DNA of 64,000 bases, taken from contig NZ_SZNM01000010.1 of the NCBI RefSeq assembly GCF_005870085.1, positions 61,302-125,301 of the forward strand. The letters run 5' to 3'. This DNA is from Aquibacillus sediminis. GTDB lineage: Bacteria > Bacillota > Bacilli > Bacillales > Amphibacillaceae. How positions within the stretch are numbered: the stretch's first letter is position 1; each line of letters starts with the position of its first letter. A model generated the notes under the pieces. The model was not told the origin of the DNA, did not search any database, and saw only the letters and a list, made by a program, of their open reading frames with translations. This document shows positions 62,879 through 64,000 of this stretch, one piece after another. Both the position numbers and the translations under genes were made by a program.

Positions 62879-62951
62879 GAGCCATTAGCTCAGTTGGTAG
62901 AGCATCTGACTTTTAATCAGAGGGTCGGAGGTTCGAATCCTCCATGGCTCA
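62879..62951 (+). tRNA. tRNA-Lys (TTT), CCA not encoded
   Basis: Acceptor GAGCCAT / ATGGCTC, anticodon TTT in CTTTTAAT, discriminator A. The next three bases are TCA rather than CCA, unlike the other eleven tRNAs here, so this one needs CCA addition. Confidence 0.95.
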
Positions 62952-62962
62952 TCATCACTTTA

Positions 62963-63047
62963 GCGGGTGTGGCGGAATTGGCAGACGCGCTAGACTTAGG
63001 ATCTAGTGTCTTCGGACGTGGGGGTTCAACTCCCTCCACCCGCACCA
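62963..63047 (+). tRNA. tRNA-Leu (TAG)
   Basis: Class II tRNA of 85 bases. Acceptor GCGGGTG / CACCCGC, anticodon TAG in CTTAGGA, CCA encoded. Confidence 0.96.
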
Positions 63048-63054
63048 TAAGAAT

Positions 63055-63141
<87 letters not shown>

Positions 63142-63149
63142 AAAAAGTA

Positions 63150-63178
63150 TTGACGAAGTGATTGTTATGTGTTACATT
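63150..63178 (+). promoter_or_regulatory. Internal promoter in the tRNA cluster
   Basis: TTGACG (63150-63155) and TACATT (63173-63178) with a 17-base spacer lie between tRNA-Leu(GAG) and tRNA-Arg. They could drive the last four tRNAs and the rRNA genes independently. Confidence 0.5.
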
Positions 63179-63198
63179 AATAGATGTCGCTTTGATGA

Positions 63199-63275
63199 GC
63201 GCCCGTAGCTCAATTGGATAGAGCGTTTGACTACGGATCAAGAGGTTAGGGGTTCGACTCCTCTCGGGCGCGCCA
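63199..63275 (+). tRNA. tRNA-Arg (ACG)
   Basis: Acceptor GCGCCCG / CGGGCGC, anticodon ACG (A34 expected to be edited to inosine by TadA), CCA encoded. Confidence 0.96.
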
Positions 63276-63279
63276 ATTA

Positions 63280-63356
63280 CGGGAAGTAGCTCAGCTTGGT
63301 AGAGCACTTGGTTTGGGACCAAGGGGTCGCAGGTTCGAATCCTGTCTTCCCGACCA
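63280..63356 (+). tRNA. tRNA-Pro (TGG)
   Basis: Acceptor CGGGAAG / CTTCCCG, anticodon TGG in TTTGGGA, CCA encoded. Confidence 0.96.
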
Positions 63357-63375
63357 TTAATATTTTAATGAATAT

Positions 63376-63449
63376 GCGGGTGTAGTTTAGTGGTAAAACC
63401 TCAGCCTTCCAAGCTGATGTCGAGGGTTCGATTCCCTTCACCCGCTCCA
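63376..63449 (+). tRNA. tRNA-Gly (TCC)
   Basis: Acceptor GCGGGTG / CACCCGC, anticodon TCC in CTTCCAA, CCA encoded. Confidence 0.96.
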
Positions 63450-63458
63450 TTATATAAT

Positions 63459-63535
<77 letters not shown>

Positions 63536-63666
63536 TTGATCTTTGAAAACTGAACAAAACAACCAGTATGAAACAGATCAGGTAAGACGTTTCATTTAAT
63601 TGAAACGATTAACCTTGAATCAATTTTTAAAAGCTAGTTTTTGAAACGAGCAAGCAAGCTCATTAT
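63536..63666 (+). other. 16S rRNA leader
   Basis: Contains CTTTGAAAACTGAACAAAAC (63541-63560), a processing-stalk word typical of Bacillaceae rRNA spacers. A small hairpin, CGTTTCA-TTTAAT-TGAAACG, lies at 63588-63607. No promoter is evident, so the 16S gene is probably transcribed through the tRNA cluster. Confidence 0.5.
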
Positions 63667-64000
63667 TTTATGGAGAGTTTGATCTTGGCTCAGGACGAAC
63701 GCTGGCGGCGTGCCTAATACATGCAAGTCGAGCGCGGGAAGCAAGCCTTCACCCTCCGGGGTGTGAGCTTGTGGAACGAGCGGCGGACGGGTGAGTAACA
63801 CGTGGGCAACCTGCCTGTAAGATTGGGATAACTCGCGGAAACGTGAGCTAATACCAGATAATACTTTTGTTCACATGAATGAAAGTTGAAAGATGGCTTC
63901 TGCTATCACTTACAGATGGGCCCGCGGCGCATTAGCTAGTTGGTAGGGTAATGGCCTACCAAGGCAACGATGCGTAGCCGACCTGAGAGGGTGATCGGCC
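63667..64000 (+). rRNA. rrs: 16S ribosomal RNA, 5' part (cut by window end)
   Basis: About the first 334 bases of a 16S gene, with the universal stretches CAGGACGAACGCTGGCGGCG, GGCGGACGGGTGAGTAACAC and TACCAAGGCAACGATGCGTA. The V1 loop begins GAGCGCGGGAAGCAAGC, typical of Virgibacillus/Oceanobacillus-type Bacillaceae. The base at 63685 is T where most bacteria have C or A (GATCTTGGCTCAG). The exact 5' end is set by analogy with B. subtilis. Confidence 0.97.

Overview
The window is chromosomal DNA from a low-GC, endospore-forming Gram-positive bacterium of the Bacillaceae. The gene content and protein sequences point to the moderately halophilic or alkaliphilic relatives of Bacillus (Virgibacillus/Oceanobacillus-like); genus is an inference. 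The evidence is the complete rsbRSTUVW-sigB-rsbX stress cassette, the spore genes cmpA and a yteA-type gene, strong purine-rich ribosome binding sites with many TTG and GTG starts, T-tailed hairpin terminators, and a 16S rRNA 5' end at the right edge.

Layout. 1-8650: arginine biosynthesis (argG-argH, carA-carB-argF), with an ArgR-type operator over the argG promoter. 8900-10600: murB and a maltose O-acetyltransferase-like gene. 10850-14620: FMN riboswitch and the riboflavin operon ribD-ribE-ribBA-ribH. 14940-17170: two DUF1538 membrane proteins followed by a tandem P-II-like protein. 17250-23160: small membrane protein, trhO, cold-shock protein, a dehydrogenase, a GNAT enzyme, a yteA-like gene and a zinc-ribbon protein, interrupted by non-coding repeats. 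23190-26725: surface protease htrB divergent from its regulators cssRS. 26800-31660: typA, a YkvA-like gene, a tiny minus-strand gene, a 52-bp tandem-repeat array, an HD hydrolase and a DUF2935 gene. 31800-41700: CapA-like lipoprotein, popT (DUF368), thioredoxin, GNAT, MarR regulator, a candidate small RNA, a complex repeat element, glutaredoxin-like and YppG-like genes, esterase, MFS transporter, DegV and DMT transporter. 42000-62053: a backbone matching the B. subtilis order (cshA, rhomboid, acpS, nnr, ydcC, alr, ndoAI-ndoA, rsbRSTUVW-sigB-rsbX, tex, cmpA, sprT-like). Between cshA and the rhomboid gene sits an ECF sigma factor operon where B. subtilis has ydbST. 62200-64000: twelve tRNA genes and the start of a 16S rRNA gene.

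How the genes work together. The arginine block makes carbamoyl phosphate, citrulline and arginine under ArgR control. The rib operon is feedback-controlled by FMN. CssRS senses secretion stress and is expected to drive htrB. The Rsb proteins pass stress signals by partner switching to sigma-B, and a sigma-B promoter lies in front of rsbV, so the system amplifies itself. NdoAI/NdoA is a toxin-antitoxin pair directly upstream.

The least explained parts are: a candidate 95-nt RNA with its own promoter and terminator (35731-35862); the DUF1538/P-II operon; the ECF sigma/membrane protein/TPR operon; and several dispersed non-coding repeat families, including an exact-period 52-bp array and a 51-bp array. 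No prophage, transposase gene or CRISPR array was seen.
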